Positions 5,720-7,145 of a stretch of DNA of 7,145 nt are shown one piece after another. Each line of letters opens with the position of its first letter. The stretch's first letter is position 1. The stretch is taken from positions 1-7,145 of the forward strand of contig CANQXM010000060.1 in NCBI GenBank assembly GCA_947627835.1. The letters run 5' to 3'. A program made the position numbers and the translations under genes. Origin of the DNA: an uncultured Bacilli bacterium. Its GTDB lineage: Bacteria > Bacillota_I > Bacilli_A > RF39 > UBA660. The notes below the pieces were generated by a model that was not told the origin of the DNA, made no database searches, and saw nothing but the letters and a program-made list of their open reading frames with translations.

Positions 5720-6212
5720 TATAGCGTTTGATATTCAAAAATCAATATGGCCAGAAGATCCAGACTATAATGATTTATATGACAAAGCAATAAATCCATT
5801 AGATGATAATTGCTTTTTCTTGGTTTATGATAAAGAAAAATTAATAGGAATTACTGGTGTGGACGTTTTTAGAGAATATCCTGATACAATATGGCTAGAC
5901 TGGTTTGCAATCTTACCACAGTTTAGAAAAATGGGCTATGGAAAAAAAGTTTTACTTGATACTATAAATTATTGTAAACAGTTAAAAAGGTATAATAGTT
6001 TTAGGGTTGAAACAACATATTATGAAAATAGACCAGCTTTATTTTTATACGATAAAGTTATGCATTATAAAGAAAATTATACTGCAGAAGATACTAAGAA
6101 TAATAAGACACAAACGTTAATATATACTTATGTTCTTAATGGAAAACTTGAACCATGGAATAATAAATATTTAGGTTTAAGAAAATATTACAATAGTTTA
6201 AGATTATTATGA
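5691..6212 (+). CDS. GNAT-family N-acetyltransferase, probably frameshifted near its start
   Basis: GNAT enzymes transfer acetyl from acetyl-CoA to an amine. The 173-residue open frame shows strands around FFLVYDKEKLIGITGVDV (42-59), then motif A with the acetyl-CoA pyrophosphate loop R79-K-M-G82-Y-G84 (pattern RxxGxG) and helix KKVLLDTINYC. Motif B follows as ENRPALFLYDK (112-122), with the usual Asn, Ala and Tyr. The substrate is unknown; the IQKSIWPEDPDY stretch is typical of uncharacterised Bacillota members. The annotated-style ATG at 5691 has no ribosome binding site and has a stop just before it in frame. The natural N-terminus is probably the 5666 fragment in another frame, joined through A8 at 5705-5712. 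Codons such as ATA and AGA and the low GC differ from feoB, in keeping with acquired DNA. It is the sole gene of the first segment after the tRNA and is closed by a terminator. Confidence 0.85.
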   Translation: MSNLIKKMVDIAFDIQKSIWPEDPDYNDLYDKAINPLDDNCFFLVYDKEKLIGITGVDVFREYPDTIWLDWFAILPQFRKMGYGKKVLLDTINYCKQLKRYNSFRVETTYYENRPALFLYDKVMHYKENYTAEDTKNNKTQTLIYTYVLNGKLEPWNNKYLGLRKYYNSLRLL

Positions 6213-6244
6213 AGTTGTCATACTTCTTCCTTAATGGCACCAGA
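6212..6244 (+). repeat. Core direct repeat, copy 2, with conserved upstream flank
   Basis: This 33-base unit begins in the GNAT stop codon and ends in GGCACCAGA. It matches copy 3 at 28 of 33 positions without gaps, but it resembles the tRNA only in the core. That is what a junction of an element right end and a tRNA-derived core would look like. Confidence 0.7.
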
Positions 6245-6280
6245 TTGATAGGAAACTTTGAAAAATTCGGGTAAAAATAG

Positions 6281-6319
6281 AAAACTACTCTCAAATTAAT
6301 TGGAAGTAGTTTTATTTTG
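6281..6319 (+). terminator. Rho-independent terminator after the GNAT gene (second left-end hairpin)
   Basis: AAAACTACT (6281-6289) pairs perfectly with AGTAGTTTT (6305-6313), with a 15-base loop, followed by a T-rich tail. It lies 37 bases after core copy 2, in the same relative place as the tRNA terminator after copy 1. Confidence 0.75.
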
Positions 6320-6350
6320 TCAATTTAAAAAACACACTTGCTAATTGACA
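6317..6350. repeat. 34-bp repeat B, copy 2
   Basis: It is identical to 5554-5587 except at four positions and keeps the inverted ends TGTCAAT/ATTGACA. Here it has been joined to a complementary stretch (6355-6369), so that its right half forms one arm of the terminator of the minus-strand 149-residue gene. It lies 73 bases after core copy 2; copy 1 lies 97 bases after core copy 1. Confidence 0.7.
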
Positions 6351-6369
6351 CCAATCAATTAGCGTGTGT
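6327..6369 (-). terminator. Rho-independent terminator of the 149-aa gene
   Basis: On the complement, ACACACGCTAATTGA (6355-6369) pairs with TCAATTAGC (6340-6348) and GTGTGT (6332-6337), a 15-bp stem with a two-base bulge and a six-base loop, then a run of T. The stop codon (6355-6357) is at the top of the stem. One arm is the 34-base repeat B. Confidence 0.8.
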
Positions 6370-6804
6370 ATTAGTATTTTTATTTTTAATTAGCACTTGA
6401 GGTTTATTAACCTTTTTTTGTTCATAAAGTTGAGTGACCAACTCATTCATAGATTTAGCTTGATATGATTTGAATTGAGAAACATTTACTTGTGCTTCCT
6501 CTTCAGATAAATTAATAACAGATCTTAGATTACTGCTATCTTGAATCATAGAAAGCAATCCCCAAGCATAAGCAAGTTGAAGGGCATCACCTAAATCCAC
6601 ATAATTATTTCCTTCTATACTTTCTTTTTTGCAAATATCCTCAAATAAAAAGTGAAAGTCAGTATTATCATAAAAGTCATATAAGTCTTTTTGTAATTGT
6701 TGATTTTCAAAAATAGGAACTTCACCATGAAGAATAATTGTTGAAGTAAATAATCTTAAAAAGCCGTAATCTGAAATGCTTGGTTTTGAACTTTGAATTT
6801 TCAT
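6355..6804 (-). CDS. 149-residue orphan protein of unknown function
   Basis: I do not recognise this family. The protein is soluble and acidic in its first two thirds, with no signal peptide or membrane span. Residues 12-60 alternate aromatic and acidic residues (DYGFLRLFT, DLYDFYDNTDFHFLFEDICKK). Residues 68-88 form a likely helix (YVDLGDALQLAYAWGLLSM). Residues 98-131 look helical and charged, and the last 20 residues are a basic, Asn/Lys/Thr-rich tail encoded partly by the terminator stem. The ATG has an ideal Shine-Dalgarno, AAGGAGGG (6811-6818), six bases away, and an extended -10 promoter. It is the only gene of the second segment and runs opposite to its neighbours. Being a lone, well-expressed, small soluble protein in an accessory array suggests a defence, antitoxin or anti-phage accessory role, but nothing in the sequence proves it. 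Confidence 0.8.
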   Translation of the reverse strand: MKIQSSKPSISDYGFLRLFTSTIILHGEVPIFENQQLQKDLYDFYDNTDFHFLFEDICKKESIEGNNYVDLGDALQLAYAWGLLSMIQDSSNLRSVINLSEEEAQVNVSQFKSYQAKSMNELVTQLYEQKKVNKPQVLIKNKNTNTHAN

Positions 6805-6828
6805 TATAAACCCTCCTTGTCATTAAAT

Positions 6829-6837
6829 ATTATAACA
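6829..6837 (-). promoter_or_regulatory. Extended -10 promoter of the 149-aa gene
   Basis: On the complement, TGTTATAAT (6829-6837) is a consensus extended -10 element. No good -35 box lies 16-18 bases upstream, which extended -10 promoters tolerate. The start near 6822 leaves a short leader with the Shine-Dalgarno. Confidence 0.65.
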
Positions 6838-6912
6838 TGTTTTTAATGATTTTCTTTAAAAAATATACTATTATTAGTTAATAATTTGTTACTAGCTATT
6901 TCTTTTGCTTAA

Positions 6913-6945
6913 AAGTTGTTGTACTCCTTCCTTTAGGGCACCAGA
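6913..6945 (+). repeat. Core direct repeat, copy 3, with conserved upstream flank
   Basis: This 33-base unit matches copy 2, 701 bases earlier, at 28 of 33 positions, with the stretch CTTCCTT and the last nine bases identical. No cloverleaf or T arm precedes it, so it is not a tRNA gene. Confidence 0.7.
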
Positions 6946-6987
6946 AAGAAATCTGTCTGAACTCATTTATGTTTAGATTTTAATACA

Positions 6988-7024
6988 AAAAAGTATCAAT
7001 TTCAAAAAGAAGTTGGTACTTTTT
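6988..7024. terminator. Strong bidirectional terminator hairpin after core copy 3
   Basis: AAAAAGTATCAATTTC (6988-7003) pairs with GAAGTTGGTACTTTTT (7009-7024) over 16 bp, with two G-U pairs and an AAAAA loop. T runs follow on both strands. On the plus strand no gene lies between the previous terminator and this one, so it appears to have nothing to terminate except a tRNA if the preceding segments were absent. Confidence 0.8.
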
Positions 7025-7068
7025 ATTAAAAAATATAAGCAGATATATTAAGTTATATAAAAATTTGC

Positions 7069-7105
7069 ATTCCGAAAATTATAAAAAAATTGATTTTTTC
7101 GGAAT
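7069..7105. repeat. 10-bp inverted repeat over the promoter of the rightmost gene (operator candidate)
   Basis: ATTCCGAAAA (7069-7078) is the exact reverse complement of TTTTCGGAAT (7096-7105), with 17 bases between. The right arm fills the spacer between the -35 and -10 boxes of the promoter at 7090-7117, so a protein bound there would block transcription. It occupies the same place relative to its gene as the TGTCAAT repeat does before the GNAT gene. Confidence 0.6.
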
Positions 7106-7117
7106 ATGTTATATAAT
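7090..7117 (+). promoter_or_regulatory. Sigma-A promoter of the rightmost gene
   Basis: TTGATT (7090-7095) and TATAAT (7112-7117) are 16 bases apart. The start near 7124 falls at or next to the Shine-Dalgarno AGGTGA (7124-7129), so the leader would be very short. Confidence 0.65.
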
Positions 7118-7136
7118 ATTTATAGGTGATTTACTT

Positions 7137-7145
7137 ATGAAATTA
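7137..7145 (+). CDS. First three codons of a gene running off the right edge (partial)
   Basis: ATG AAA TTA (Met-Lys-Leu) follows AGGTGA at seven bases and a good sigma-A promoter with an inverted repeat. This is enough to call a gene start but nothing about its product. It would be the gene of a third segment following core copy 3. Confidence 0.55.

Larger units (their letters stand above)
5449..6945. mobile_element. Putative array of two complete tRNA-targeted single-gene cassettes, with a third starting
   Basis: Three copies of GGCACCAGA, the first formed by the tRNA-Thr 3' end, bound two segments of 787 and 701 bases, each with one main gene (GNAT, then the 149-residue orphan on the other strand). 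Segment right ends are alike (24 bases, 19 identical, upstream of copies 2 and 3). Left ends carry a terminator hairpin, and the first two also carry the 34-base TGTCAAT...ATTGACA repeat. The region is visibly more AT-rich than feoB. This is the pattern of tandem site-specific insertion at a tRNA end. No recombinase is present, so movement in trans, or decayed larger elements, must be supposed. The interpretation is inference. Confidence 0.4.

Noticed and set aside
6160..6242. Possible tRNA pseudogenes ending in GGCACCA at 6242 and 6943
   Set aside because: No acceptor, anticodon or T arm can be folded upstream of either copy. Only the last bases are tRNA-like.
6231..6244. TGGCACC at core copy 2 looks like a T-box riboswitch antiterminator sequence (TGGNACC) ahead of a terminator
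   Set aside because: No Stem I, specifier loop or antiterminator pairing is visible, and no aminoacyl-tRNA or amino acid gene follows. The match is better explained by the tRNA 3' end repeat.
1..7145. CRISPR array, integrase, transposase, toxin-antitoxin pair or Mycoplasma genetic code
   Set aside because: There are no regularly spaced repeats, no recombinase motifs in any frame and no recognisable toxin, and TGA acts as a stop in several genes.

Overview
The window reads as chromosomal DNA of a low-GC, AT-rich member of the Bacillota (Firmicutes), probably a gut-type Bacilli or Clostridia lineage. The grounds are strong GGAGG-type ribosome binding sites, sigma-A promoters with TATAAT boxes, U-tailed hairpin terminators, and use of TGA as a stop with TGG for tryptophan, which excludes the Mycoplasma code. 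The FeoB variant is of a type I associate with Clostridia-like bacteria. No species can be named from the sequence.

Left part (1-2038, all minus strand). The 5' end of a collagen-like protein gene (GPT/GPQ triplets, leader with a CCC cluster) runs off the left edge and has a possible mother-cell sigma (sigma-E/K type) promoter. Upstream of it is a two-gene operon: a 501-residue protein with a degenerate, HPD-less J-like domain, a Pro/Gln/Asn-rich linker and a C-terminal coiled coil, then a 96-residue unknown protein. The operon has an extended -10 promoter at one end and a terminator at the other.

Middle (2039-5505). feoA and feoB overlap by 11 bases and encode a ferrous iron importer. They are transcribed divergently from the 501-residue gene, and a partial Fur-box-like palindrome lies between them. 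feoB converges on, and overlaps by 18 bases, a minus-strand RsmB/RsmF-type RNA cytosine-C5 methyltransferase gene. That gene shares an interleaved divergent promoter region with a tRNA-Thr(GGT) gene on the plus strand.

Right part (5449-7145) is the unusual region. The last nine bases across the tRNA 3' end, GGCACCAGA, recur at 6236-6244 and 6937-6945. The two downstream copies also share 24 bases of upstream sequence (28 of 33 positions identical overall), and copies 1 and 2 share about 15 bases downstream of the core. Each core is followed within about 10 to 45 bases by a strong U-tailed hairpin. A second, 34-base repeat with inverted ends (TGTCAAT...ATTGACA) follows the first two cores. Between the cores lie a GNAT acetyltransferase gene, apparently frameshifted in an A8 run, and an opposite-strand orphan gene; after the third core a further gene begins at the right edge. 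I read this as a tandem array of small single-gene cassettes inserted at the 3' end of the tRNA-Thr gene, each bringing a replacement terminator. No recombinase gene lies in the window.

No stretch over 300 bases is empty. 5268-5665 holds two promoters, the tRNA, its terminator and an inverted repeat. 6805-7136 holds a promoter, a core repeat, a terminator and a promoter with an inverted repeat.
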